A stretch of 64,000 bases of DNA from contig JAXIVH010000103.1 in assembly GCA_036785325.1 (NCBI GenBank), forward strand, positions 229,501 through 293,500, given 5' to 3'. Positions within the stretch are counted from its first letter, which is position 1. Each line of letters starts with the position of its first letter. The notes beneath the pieces were generated by a model. That model ran no database searches. It was not told the origin of the DNA and was given only the letters and a program-made list of their open reading frames with translations. This DNA is from Urophycis tenuis (lineage: Eukaryota > Chordata > Actinopteri > Gadiformes > Phycidae). This document shows, piece after piece, positions 36,938-47,859 of the stretch. The translations under genes were made by a program, and so were the position numbers.

Positions 36938-37768
36938 TGCGATGTCTTGACTATGCTCACGCACAGAGCTCTAATACTTTTCATTGGATAATGTGATTCA
37001 GATAGATGCAGTTCATGGCCGTGTCTACCTGCTGAATGTAACCGCTGTGAAACAATCGGGAAATAACGTTTCATTTCTCTGATTAACGGCTTTATCGAGA
37101 CCGGCGCTCGCTCTCTGTTATTGTTACTCTATGTCTCTGTACCAAAGTGCTAGCTCTCTCTCCGTCTCTCTCTCGTCATCGGACACAAATAAAATTAAAT
37201 GTTGTTTCTATTTTGTGTAAATTAGGTTAATGCTTTTGTGTTTTTTTGTATTATCAGTTCAACTTGTTGTACTTGCCTGAGGAAATCGTGGATATTGTAA
37301 CGTGTTGGGGGAGTGTTTCCCAGAATGCATTGCGACATTCTGGCATTCTGTGTCATTACATTTTATTGCTATTAGATAGGGTTTGGAGGCGAATGTTCAG
37401 GACATGTTGGGCTGCATTTCACTGTTTCATTACGTTCACTTTGTTGACTGTTGTTTTTGGGATGAGTCAGGGAGCACCATTACTCAACGCACTATGGCAT
37501 CTTGTCATACTACTACCACTCCGCTAACGACCGCGTGAAAAGTCCGCTCGAGACCCTGTCATACTAAAGCGACTTGTAAGAGTAGAGTTCATCTGTCTTT
37601 GTTGAGCTTGACGTAACTCAGACTGCATTTACTGACGTAGTGGTGAAAGACACCGGTGCGAGTCCCACACGGGGGATTCTTTCATAAAAAGTGGTGGGTA
37701 CAAAATGACTCATGACGAAAACTGGTAGGTACGTGTCCCCACCGTCCCCACCGTATTCTACGCGCCTG
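36714..37768. mobile_element. hAT-like non-autonomous element, copy 1
   Basis: The 1055-bp element has ends CATGGGCGTAG and CTACGCGCCTG (imperfect inverted repeats). It is flanked by the perfect 8-bp duplication CCACCCAG (36706-36713 and 37769-37776), the hAT hallmark. It contains a CA repeat (36870-36935) and no transposase. A 93-codon open frame (37246-37527) is shared with copy 2. Confidence 0.87.
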
Positions 37769-37842
37769 CCACCCAGACATACTTCGGACCAGGAAGAGTT
37801 AGCAGAGGCCATTCCCAGAAAACATTAGTCTTATCAAGTTAA

Positions 37843-37985
37843 ATAATGATCACATAATGTGTTCTATTCTTTGGACTCACCTTATAATGTGTCTCAGACT
37901 ATTTAGTTGATAAAGTCTTGTTCTTTGTCTTCAGAAAGAGAGAAGTGCCTCCACCTCGTGTGACTACTGCTTGGGTTTAAAACCA
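37843..37985 (-). other. Candidate 5' UTR exon (copy B)
   Basis: Closely similar to 33796-33920, including the ACTATTTAGTTGATAAAG stretch. The donor is conserved on the minus strand (ATAAG followed by GTGAGTCC). Confidence 0.35.
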
Positions 37986-39423
37986 AAGTACTTCTAGGCA
38001 AGTCCTCTCACTCGTGGCCATATTGCCCATGCCTTTCGGGCAGCTATTTGGTCTTAGCAAGACCAGGGCCCTATGTAAATGTATAGGGGAAAGCTGTATC
38101 TCCATTTTCAGAGGTCTAAGGGGCATAAAAAACACATGTTTGAAATCATGATGAAAATTGCTGAAAGGGTTTGGTGGTTTTCTATCAAATTAATGTTTTA
38201 CAGCACTTTTTCTTACAGGTAATCTTGGACTGCGCATGTGAAATACTTCATGACACTGTTTTCATTTACGGCATAACAACACCTCTCCAGAAAAAAAACC
38301 TCTCCAGAAAAACCGGTCTCACTATTCACAAAGATCCGCTCCACAATCATCTCCTCCTCTACAAAGTCGCCCTCTCCTCAGCCAAAACCGCCTACTACAC
38401 TGGACTCATAACATCTACCGCCAACCACACCAGGTCTCTGTTTTCCCTGGTCAATAAACTCACTCTACCCCCGGACCCTCTGGCTTCCCTCCCCCTCTCT
38501 GACAACTTCTGCAACTCCCTACTGTCCTTCTTCAATATGAAAACCTCCAGGATCCACAATGAACTGTCCAACCCCTCTGCCACCAGCCCTCTACCAGCCC
38601 TTCCTGCCCTCACCTGGTCCCACCCCCTCTCCTCTTTCACATTCCCCTCCATCACCGAAGTCGCCTCCCTTATTTCCAAATCAAAACCTTCTACCTGCCA
38701 CCTGGACCCCCTCCACTCCCCCTTGTCAAAGCCTGCCTCCCCTCCCTGGCTCCACTTACTACTACCATCATCCACTCCTCCCTCTCCTCTGGTATATTCC
38801 CCTCATCCTTGAAATCTGCAGCCATCTCCCCCATCCTCAAGAAACCCAGCGCTGACCCACAGGACTTCAATAACCTCCGGCCCATCTCCAATCTCCCCTT
38901 CCTGTCCAAAATCCTGGAAAAAACTGTTGCATCACAGCTCCACTCCCATCTCTCCCATAACAATCTCTTTGAAAAGTTCCAATCCGGTTCCCGTCCCCAC
39001 CACAGTACTGAAACAGCCATCATCAAAATCACAAACGACCTCCTCCTTGCTGCTGACACCGGTTCCCTCTCAATCCTCATCCTCCTGGACCTTACCGCTG
39101 CTTTTGACACCATCTCCCACACCATCCTCCTGGACAGACTCGCCGCCATTGGCATTACTGGTACACCCCACCTCTGGTTCACGTCCTACCTCTCCGCCTG
39201 GTCACAGTTAATCAAAATCAGTTCCCACAGCTCCCGTCCAACCCTTGTCACTTCTGGCGTCCCCGAAGGTTCTGTCCTTGGCCCCATCCTCTTCATCATC
39301 TACATCCTCCCCCTCGGTCAAATCTTCCGGAAACACAACATCCTCTTCCACTGCTACGCCGACGATACACAGCTCTACCTCTCCACCTCACCCACCGCTC
39401 ACTCACCCCCCACTTCCCTCCTC

Positions 39424-40413
39424 AACTGTCTGACTGATCTTACCGCATGGTTCACATCTAATCTCCTCCAACTCAACAGCAGCAAAACAGAAATCCTCCT
39501 GGTCGGAACCAAACACACCCTGTCCACCTCCCATAACCTCACCCTCTCCATCAACAATACCTCAATCTCCCCTTCAGCACAGGTCAAGAGTCTAGGTGTC
39601 ATCCTAGACTCCACCCTCTCCCTCCAGGCCCACATCAACTACATCACCAGATCCGCCTACTTCCACCTCCGCAATATCAACCGCCTACGCCCCTCCCTCA
39701 CACCCAGTTCAGCAGCCATCCTCATTCACTCCCTGGTGACATCCCGACTGGACTACTGCAACTCCCTCTTCTCCGGTCTCCCAGTCAAAACCCTCCGTAA
39801 ACTGAAACTTGTCCAGAATGCTGCAACCCAGATCATCTCCAAAACCCCCACCTCCTGCCACATCACTTCTGTCCTCCACCTACTCCACTGGCTCCCCATC
39901 CGTCACTGCATCACCTTCAACTGTCTGACTGATCTTACCGCATGGTTCACATCTAATCTCCTCCAACTCAACAGCAGCAAAACAGAAATCCTCCTGGTCG
40001 GAACCAAACACACCCTGTCCACCTCCCATAAACTCAACCTCTCCATCAACAATACCTCAATCTCCCCTTCAGCACAGGTCAAGAGTCTAGGTGTCATCCT
40101 AGACTCCACCCTCTCCCTCCAGGCCCACATCAACTACATCACCAGATCTGCCTACTTCCACCTCTGCAATATCAACCGCCTACTCCCCTCCCTCACACCC
40201 AGTTCAGCAGCCATCCTCATTCACTCCCTGGTGACATCCCGACTGGACTACTGCAACTCCCTCTTCTCCGGTCTCCCAGTCAAAACCCTCCGTAAACTGC
40301 AACTTGTCCAGAATGCTGCAGCCCGGATCATCTCCAAAACTCCCACCTCCTGCCACATCACTCCTGTCATCCACCGACTCCACTGGCTCCCCATCCGTCA
40401 CCGCATCACCTTC
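39424..40413 (+). repeat. Two direct 495-bp copies of the L2 thumb-coding segment
   Basis: The first copy starts AACTGTCTGACTGATC at 39424, the second at 39919. The copies differ at only a handful of positions (for example AACCTC/AAACTC and CGCAATATC/TGCAATATC). TCAA is shared at the breakpoints. Confidence 0.93.
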
Positions 40414-40464
40414 AAAATACTTCTGCTCACCTTCAAAGCCCTGCACCACCTTGCCCCCCCCTTA

Positions 40465-40618
40465 AGATAAGATAAGATAAGATATTTCTTTATTAATCCC
40501 CCGTAGGAGAAATTCGCAGAGACCAGCAGTGCAGGGGATAGATGAGCAGTAAAGAGCCTGGCTAAATTCTATACACAATAAAAAACAATAGATTAGATTA
40601 AATACGCACACAGCAGCT
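40465..40618 (-). mobile_element. Dead-on-arrival Rex1 tail inserted in L2
   Basis: 154 bp beginning with (AGATA)n on the plus strand, then TTTCTTTATTAATCCCCCGT, nearly identical to the 3' end of the Rex1 element at 50556. It is flanked by CCCCTTA at 40458-40464 and 40619-40625. Confidence 0.88.
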
Positions 40619-41025
40619 CCCCTTACATCTCCGATCTCCTCCACATCCATGTCCCTCCCCGCTCCCTCTGCTCCTCCTCATCACTTTCACTGTCCGTTCC
40701 TGCTACCCACCTCACATCATTCGGTCATCGCTCCTTCAGCTGTTCAGCCCCTCGCCTCTGGAACTCCCTCCCCCCCACATCAGGAACATCCCCACCGCCA
40801 CCCAATTCAAAACTGCCATAAAGACTCACCTCTTCACCCTGGCCTGACCCCATCTCTAGACATAAATCACTCACTCCAACCAACGGCTTTTTTTTTTTTT
40901 ACTTTTTACAATTAATCTATTTATTTTTAAATGTTTTTCATTGTTTGTTATTGTTTGTTATGTAAAGCGACCTTGAGGTCTCGAAAGGCGCTTAACAAAT
41001 AAAATGTATTATTATTATTATTATA

Positions 41026-41420
41026 ACACCAGCACTAACAGCAAGACGTCATCGCTCACGGTCAGCTATCGCAGATCATGCCGCAATTTTGGATAAAGCA
41101 CGATATCAACAACGAAACTTTAACCTCGCCTGTATCTGATTTGGTAGTTACTGCTGAAGGGCCATGTCTGTTTGGATAAATAAAGATGATTGAAAATAAC
41201 TTCCGAGTGTCACAAAAACTGTGACCTCGTAGGACCTGCAAAATGATTAGAGCAACGGCACCGGAAAAGGCAGGACATGTACAAACAACTGCCATCTTGG
41301 TGTTACAAAGTTTCTCCATGCATTTCAATGGGAGTGATGTGTCTCCTCCTTCTATAGTGTCTCTGTTAAAACTTAGCGTGTGTTTTCTGAACAAGACTTC
41401 ATGTTCCTCTTCAGAAGAGG
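41026..41420. other. No gene recognised
   Basis: Contains a partial third copy of the TAGCGTGTGTTTTCTGAAC segment (41368-41405) also seen at 33920. Nothing else recognised. Confidence 0.5.
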
Positions 41421-41421
41421 A

Positions 41422-41426
<5 letters not shown>

Positions 41427-41480
<54 letters not shown>
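41427..41480. repeat. (CT)n microsatellite
   Basis: Uninterrupted CT repeat of about 54 bp. Confidence 0.95.
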
Positions 41481-41483
<3 letters not shown>

Positions 41484-41529
41484 GTCTTTCTCTCCCTCCC
41501 TCAAACTCCCTTGTGAGCTGAAACAATGA

Positions 41530-42672
41530 CAATCTACACTGTAAAAAAAAAAAAACGTGTAAAACCTGCAAAATAATGCGAAATATCTTTATCGTGAAAA
41601 AACAAGTAATTTACTGTAATTCAAATATGGTTTATAGGTTTCATTTTACATGGGTGTATTTATTTTGATTTTTACCGTTTAAAGATATGATATATTATTT
41701 ACAACTGTAAAAACAGTAAAAAGATTTATAAATATGGTCGAAAACTGCTATAATCAGAGTTGTCCAGTGGCGGTTTTTGCTATGGGCAATGTGGGCAACC
41801 CAGGGCACCAACTACTTGGGGGTGCACGAGCGTCCTAATTTTTTTTTTTTTTAAGTGTGTCAAAATTTTTTTTTGCCAGTTTTCTAGACTAATACCACTC
41901 ATTTCCACATCAAGTTGGTGCAGTGGGCGAAGAGGCGCCCCTACTATCAAGTCAACTTGATGCTAAGAGTCATGTATACAGGCTGTGTGTGTCAGAAGAA
42001 AAGGCAAAGGGGAGGGGGCGGGGGATCAACTTGCGACTGCAGAGGCTGTGAGCAGTTGTGAGTGAGTCTCACTCTCAGAGGCGGGGGATAGACTGACCTG
42101 TGATGATTAAGATCCCAGGCCACACAACACAAACTGCTGCTTCCAAATAAATAGTTATACATTTATAAAATTAATACAGACTCGTTATAGCTATATGTAA
42201 GTTAGTGGGTTATGTGAAAATGCAATAAATAAATAAATGAATAAAATGCACAAAAAAAACACAAATCTGTGCCTGCATCTATGTGAATATATTTACATGA
42301 CGTCAGTCTTGACTCTGGGTATTTGATGGAAGGAAAAGGTAATAAAGTCAATGGTGTATCATGGACAAAAGGCCAAGAAAGCCATCAGGTGCCCAGCTCA
42401 GGAAGAGAAGAGGAGAAACGCTCAAAGGATAAAGGTATGCAGGTCTCTGTGAGTGATGTTAATTGTGCATGTAATGAAACAGTAGCCTATACGCTATTTT
42501 CATGAATTTTATAAATGTATTAGCCTCTTGCCAATATGTTGCTACTTTGCCACAGAAGACTACTGTATTTGTTTTTTAGTTTTGCTGAACAAGCAACTAT
42601 TAGAATTTGAGGCATCGTGTCATGCAATTAATTTCACCGATAAGCTAGTTGTTGAGTGCAAGTTGAGTGAAC
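41530..42672. other. Small non-coding elements, poorly defined
   Basis: An ACACTGTAAAAAAAA start near 41535 and a CAGTGGCGGTTTTTGC start at 41765 both look like ends of small DNA transposons, but I could not match opposite ends. No gene recognised. Confidence 0.35.
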
Positions 42673-42680
42673 GCTGGCGC

Positions 42681-43747
42681 CATGGGCGTAGGTTTGGTTT
42701 GAAATGTGCTGGGGACAGAGACGCATTCGGAAGTGCATTTTCAGAAGTGCTGGTTACAATGACGCGCATTCATTTTTTCCCCCTTTCGCGCAGGTCATGT
42801 TAATTAATAAAAATGTATACAAAAATGTGATGATGACACAAACACACACGCACGCACACGCACGCACGCACGCACGCACGCACACACACACAGACACACA
42901 CACACACACACACACACACAGACGCGATGTCTTGACTATGCTCACGCACAGAGCTCTAATACTTTTCATTGGATAATGTGATTCAGATAGGTGCAGTTCA
43001 TGGCCGTGTCGACCTGCTGAATGTAACCGCTGTGAAACAATCGGGAAATAACGTTTCATTTCTCTGATCAACGGCTTTATCGAGACCGGCGCTCGCTCTC
43101 TGTTATTGTTACTCTATGTCTCTCTACCAAAGTGCTAGCTCTCTCTCCGTCTCTCTCTCGTCATCGGACACAAATAAAATTAAATGTTGTTTCTATTTTG
43201 TGTAAATTAGGTTAACGTGTTTTCTTGTATTATCAGTTCAACTGGTTGTACTTGCCTGAGGAAATCTTGGATATTGTAACGTGTTGGGGGAGTGTTTCCC
43301 AGAATGCATTGCGACATTATGGCATTCTGTGTCATTACATGTTATTGCTATTAGATAGGGTTTGGAGGCGAATGTTCAGGACATGTTGGGTTGCATTTTA
43401 CTGTTTCATTACGTTCACTTTGTTGACTGTTGTTTTTGGGATGAGTCAGGGAGCACCATTACTCAACGCACTATGGCATCTTGGCATATCACTACCACTC
43501 CGCTCGTGACCGCGTGAAAAGTCCGCTTGTGACCCTGTCATACTAAAGCGACTTGTAAGAGTAGAGTTCTTCTCTCTTCGTCGAGCTTGACGTAACTCAG
43601 ACTGCATTTACTGACGTAGTGGTGAAAGACACCGGTGCGAGTCCCACACGGGGGATTCTTTCATAAAAAGTGGTGGGTACAAAATGACTCATGACGAAAA
43701 CTGGTAGGTACGCGTCCCCACCGTCCCCACCGTATTCTACGCGCCTG
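42681..43747. mobile_element. hAT-like non-autonomous element, copy 2
   Basis: 1067 bp, nearly identical to 36714-37768, with the same ends CATGGGCGTAG/CTACGCGCCTG. The flanking 8-bp duplication is a different one, GCTGGCGC (42673-42680 and 43748-43755). The CA/CG-rich repeat (42838-42920) has changed length and composition. Confidence 0.87.
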
Positions 43748-43833
43748 GCTGGCGCGTCTAGCTGCCGCTACTCACTGGCTGTTTTTTTACTTTTTACTGA
43801 GTTTAGTTAGCTCACCTGGCTTCTCGGTTAGCA

Positions 43834-44552
43834 ATGTTGTCCGCTAAGTTCCTCTTCTGGTCGGCACTAGCCTGGATTACAATTTCCATATTCCATCGTC
43901 CTGTGGCTGGTCTTCTCCAGTACTCGGCTGCTGAGCTCCTCCGGCTACGCTCCCACCTGTTTGAGCCTCCACCTGCGGTGCTGCGCCTTCGCACAACAAC
44001 TCGCTCGCTACCATCCTCAACTCCCTCGCTCCTGTCAAAACTCGGACTGTTTCATTCTCCCATTCTGCCCCCTGGTTCACCCCTGAACTCCGATCCATGA
44101 AGTCCAAAGGTCGTCAACTCGAGCGACTCCGTAATAAGACTGGTCTTACTATCCATCATGACATGTACAATAATCACATCTTGCATTATAAGGACTCCAT
44201 TACTTCAGCCAAATCCTCCTATTATTCCAGTCTCATCTGTTCCAACCACGGCAACTCCAAGGCACTATTTTCACTCCTCAACAAAATCCTCCAACCCCCT
44301 GATCTCCTACCCCCCCACCTGTACTCTTCTGACACTTGTGACTCCCTCCTTCTGTTTTTTAATCAGAAAAACCTCAATATCCATCAGCACTTGAGCCCCA
44401 TTCCCTCACCTCCCCCCCCCCCCTCTGAACCCCTCCCCTACAGTCTGCCATTTTCCTCTTTCCATCTCCCTGATCCCTCTGCTATCTCTGATCTCATCTG
44501 TAAATCAAAACCATCCACATGCCAGTTAGATCCCCTCCCTACTGCCCTGATA
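43834..44552 (+). pseudogene. L2 polyprotein, linker part
   Basis: The reading runs MKSKGRQLERLRNKTGLTIH...KSKPSTCQLDPLPTALI up to 44550, where the inserted Rex1 begins. A short upstream frame (43834-44099) belongs to the same element but is in another phase. Confidence 0.75.
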
Positions 44553-47500
44553 CCAAGATGGCGCCGCGGATGGTCGCCTCGGTGTGTTGGTGCGCGTTGT
44601 TTTGTTTTGTTTTGTGTTTAAACTCCGTCTTTTGCGATGGCACCCGGAGCTCTTTCACCAGAGAAGAGCTCATGAACATCAGGGTAACAACGCCAGAGGA
44701 TTTATTTCCTACTTTCGCTCTCCCAACATTGGAAATTTTGGACATTCTGGTCAAAGGTGCGCTCACCTTTGCTCACGCAGTAAAATGTCGGAGGAGAGGA
44801 AAACGTGCCGGTGCGCTTGTGCGTCTTCGCCAGCGCGGATTACGCACACCTCTACCGGGTATATTTCTCTCTAACGTGCGTTCACTGCCCAACAAACTGG
44901 ACAAATTACAACTGCTGTTGCGAAAAAACAGGGACTTTTATTCATCCGCTGTTTTGTGCTTTACGGAGACGTGGCTTTGTGGCTTAATACCGGACTCTGC
45001 GCTGCAGCTGGCAGGCTTCCAACTCTACAAAGCGGACAGAGACGCGGAACACTCCGGCAAAACAAAAGGTGGAGGAATCTGTTTTTACATCAACAGTGGT
45101 TGGTGCAACGACGTGACGGCGATCCAGCAGCACTGTTCTCCTGATCTGGAATCTTACTTCATAAACTGTAAGCCCTTTTATTCACCCCGTGAGTTCGCTT
45201 CATTCATTCTGGTCGGTGTTTACATTCCACCGTCGGCCAACGTGCAGGACGCACAGCGCATGCTCGCTGACCAGATACTGTGTGTGGAGCGTACCAACCC
45301 GGACTCCTTAGTTATTGTCGTTGGTGATTTTAACAAAGGAAACCTCACTCACGAACTCCCTAAATATAGACTGTTTATTAAATGCCCGACCAGAGAGGAG
45401 AACATTCTGGATCACTGTTGTCACACCACAGTCAGGGATGCCTATCACGCCGTCCCCCGTGCTGCACTGGGACACTCTGACCATGTCATGGTCCACCTGA
45501 TTCCTGCGTACAGGCAGAAATTAAAGCTCTGCAAACCTGTAGTGAGGACATCAAAGAAGTGGACCAGTGAGGCCGTGGAGGATCTCCAGGCATGTTTGGA
45601 CTCTACTGACTGGGATGTGTTCAGGACTGCTACCAACAGTCTGGATGAGTACACAGAGGCTGTGATGTCCTGGTTCACAGCCAAACTCAGAAGGTTAAGG
45701 TTGGATAAGGAAGTTGCCTTCAGGAGTGGGGACAAAGACAGTTATAAAGAGGCGAAGTACAAGTTTGGCAAGGCGGTGAAAGAGGCTAAACGACTGTACT
45801 CTGAGAAGCTCCAACACCACTTCTCAGCCAACGACTCTGCGTCTGTCTGGAAAGGGCTTAGGCAAATCACCAACTACAAGCCTAAAGCCCCCCGCTCCAT
45901 CAACGACCATCGTCTGGCCAATGACGTGAACGAGTTCTACTGCCGCTTTGAAAGACAAAGGGACAGTCCTGCAACCATCCCCCATGACACCTCCCAACAG
46001 CTCCAGCTTATCACCTCCCCCACCTCAGTGGGAGCCTGGGCACCTCCACCAATGCCAAACTTAAAGGTCCCCCCCTCGACCCCCCCACCCACCTCAGTGA
46101 CGACTCTTTCCATCCATGAGAGGGACGTCAACAAACTCTTCAGGAGACAGAACCCCCGGAAAGCTGCTGGACCGGATTCTGTCTCCCCATCCACCTTGAA
46201 GCACTGTGCTGATCAGCTGTCTCCAGTGTTCACAGACATTTTCAACACCTCACTGGAGGCATGTCACGTGCCAGCCTGCTTCAAGACCTCTACCATAATT
46301 CCTGTTCCCAAGAAGCCAAGGACCACAGGACTTAACAACTTCAGACCCGTCGCCCTGACCTCTGTGGTTATGAAGTCCTTTGAGTGCCTTGTGCTCTCAC
46401 ACCTGAAAGGCATCACCGACCCCCTCCTGGACCCCCTGCAGTTTGCCTACAGAGCCAACAGGTCTGTAGACGATGCAGTAAACTTGGCCTTCCACTACAT
46501 CCTCCAGCACCTGGACTCCGCAGGAACCTACGCCAGGATCCTGTTTGTGGATTTCAGCTCTGCTTTCAACACCATCATCCAGGCTCTGCTTCAGGAGAAG
46601 CTCTCCCAGCTTAGTGTGCCTGACTCCACCTGCAGGTGGATTACAGACTTCCTGTCTGACAGGAAGCAGCATGTGAAGCTGGGAAAATGCACCTCCGACT
46701 CACAGACCATCAGCACCGGTTCCCCCCAGGGCTGTGTTCTTTCTCCTCTGCTCTTCTCCCTGTACACAAACAGCTGCACCTCCAGTCACCAGTCCGTCAA
46801 GCTTCTGAAGTTTGCGGATGACACCACCCTCATTGGACTCATTTCTGATGGTGATGAGTCTGACTACAGGTGGGAGGTAGACCATCTGGTGACATGGAGC
46901 AGCCGGAATAACCTAGAGCTCAATGCTCTAAAGACAGTGGAGATGGTTGTGGACTTCAGGAAGTACTCAGCCTCACCTGCCCCCATCACCCTCTGCGACT
47001 ACACAATTGACACTGTGGAGTCTTTCCGCTTCCTGGGAACTGTCATCTCCCAGGATCTCAAGTGGGAGCTGAACATTAGCTCCCTCATCAAGAAAGCCCA
47101 GCAGAGGATGTACTTCCTTAGGCAGCTGAAGAAATTCAACCTTCCCAGGACAATGATGGTGCACTTCTACTCCTCCATCATTGAGTCCATCCTCACCTCC
47201 TCCATCACCATCTGGTTCGCTGCTGCCACCGCCAAGGACAAGGGCAGACTGCAGCGCATCATTCGGTCTGCAGAGAAGGTGATTGGTTGCAATCTGCCGT
47301 CGCTTCAGGACCTGTACACCTCCAGGACCCTGAGGCGTGCAGGTAAGATTATGGCCGACCCCTCCCACCCCGGTCACCATCTCTTTGCATCACTCCCCTC
47401 TGGCAGGAGGCTGCGGTCCATCAGGACCAAAACCTCACGGCATAAGAACAGTTTTTTCCCGTCTGCCACTAGCCTTGTCAACAAGGCCCAGAGCCCCCCC

Positions 47501-47859
47501 TGACACTGACTCTCTCCCTCCCCCCACACAGACCTACATGCTACATTAACGTGGCATCTTCAGATCGTCTGCGTTACATTAACGCACAGTGTGTACAGTG
47601 TGCACTCATTCGGGTCCACCATTTTTCAATTTTCCTCTGCATGCACTACTGCTCTGTATTCCATATTTATATTCATACTCATATTCATTGTACATTGTAT
47701 ATATATATATTTATTATAGTTATTTTACTTTTTTACTTACTTATATTTTTAATACTGTTTTTTCCCTTGCACCAATTGCACCAAGTCAAATTCCTTGTAG
47801 GTGTAAACCTACTTGGCAATAAACTTGATTCTGATTCTGATTCTGATTCTGATTCTGAT
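44553..47859 (+). mobile_element. Full-length Rex1-clade LINE
   Basis: It begins AAGATGGCGCCGCGG and ends AATAAACTTGATTCTGATTC with four GATTCT-type tail units. CTGAT is present at both junctions, although on the right it overlaps the tail. It encodes one intact ORF. Confidence 0.9.
44558..47503 (+). CDS. Rex1 endonuclease-reverse transcriptase, intact
   Basis: A single 981-codon ORF starting at the ATG three bases inside the element. A short N-terminal region is followed by the endonuclease (IFLSNVRSLPNKLDKL, FTETWLCG, VGVYIPPSAN, VVVGDFNKGNL, GHSDHVMVHLIP), a linker (EVAFRSGDKDSYKEAK, NPRKAAGPDSVSP) and the reverse transcriptase: LNNFRPVALTSVVMK, FVDFSSAFNTI, SPQGCVLSPLLF and the catalytic LKFADDTTLIGLI. 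The thumb region follows (SLIKKAQQRMYFLRQLKKF), ending KNSFFPSATSLVNK. I see no stop or missing catalytic motif. The product would drive target-primed reverse transcription; this copy is a good candidate for a source element. Confidence 0.92.
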   Translation: MAPRMVASVCWCALFCFVLCLNSVFCDGTRSSFTREELMNIRVTTPEDLFPTFALPTLEILDILVKGALTFAHAVKCRRRGKRAGALVRLRQRGLRTPLPGIFLSNVRSLPNKLDKLQLLLRKNRDFYSSAVLCFTETWLCGLIPDSALQLAGFQLYKADRDAEHSGKTKGGGICFYINSGWCNDVTAIQQHCSPDLESYFINCKPFYSPREFASFILVGVYIPPSANVQDAQRMLADQILCVERTNPDSLVIVVGDFNKGNLTHELPKYRLFIKCPTREENILDHCCHTTVRDAYHAVPRAALGHSDHVMVHLIPAYRQKLKLCKPVVRTSKKWTSEAVEDLQACLDSTDWDVFRTATNSLDEYTEAVMSWFTAKLRRLRLDKEVAFRSGDKDSYKEAKYKFGKAVKEAKRLYSEKLQHHFSANDSASVWKGLRQITNYKPKAPRSINDHRLANDVNEFYCRFERQRDSPATIPHDTSQQLQLITSPTSVGAWAPPPMPNLKVPPSTPPPTSVTTLSIHERDVNKLFRRQNPRKAAGPDSVSPSTLKHCADQLSPVFTDIFNTSLEACHVPACFKTSTIIPVPKKPRTTGLNNFRPVALTSVVMKSFECLVLSHLKGITDPLLDPLQFAYRANRSVDDAVNLAFHYILQHLDSAGTYARILFVDFSSAFNTIIQALLQEKLSQLSVPDSTCRWITDFLSDRKQHVKLGKCTSDSQTISTGSPQGCVLSPLLFSLYTNSCTSSHQSVKLLKFADDTTLIGLISDGDESDYRWEVDHLVTWSSRNNLELNALKTVEMVVDFRKYSASPAPITLCDYTIDTVESFRFLGTVISQDLKWELNISSLIKKAQQRMYFLRQLKKFNLPRTMMVHFYSSIIESILTSSITIWFAAATAKDKGRLQRIIRSAEKVIGCNLPSLQDLYTSRTLRRAGKIMADPSHPGHHLFASLPSGRRLRSIRTKTSRHKNSFFPSATSLVNKAQSPP

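Larger units (their letters stand above)
38300..40800 (+). pseudogene. L2 reverse transcriptase with in-frame 495-bp tandem duplication
   Basis: The linker (KTGLTIHKDPLHNHLLLYKV) is followed by a frameshift near 38720, then the RT: AAISPILKKPSADPQDFNN, RPHHSTETAIIKITNDLL, LLDLTAAFDTISH, SVLGPILFIIYI and the catalytic CYADDTQLYLS. From LTAWFTSNLLQLNSSKTEIL to LHWLPIRH the thumb region is present twice in frame (39424-39918 and 39919-40413). The frame reaches a stop inside the inserted Rex1 tail at 40470; the C-terminus resumes at 40626. Confidence 0.87.
38290..41025 (+). mobile_element. L2-clade LINE with internal duplication
   Basis: The element runs from a 5'-truncated start near 38290 through a reverse transcriptase to a 3' end AAATAAAATGTATTATTATT, the usual (TTA)n L2 tail. 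It is interrupted by a 154-bp Rex1 tail (40465-40618). Confidence 0.88.

Noticed and set aside
37615..37680. tRNA-like A and B boxes (TGACGTAGTGG, GGTGCGAGTCC) in the hAT-like element
   Set aside because: The boxes are only about 12 nt apart and no cloverleaf can form; probably coincidence, not a SINE head.
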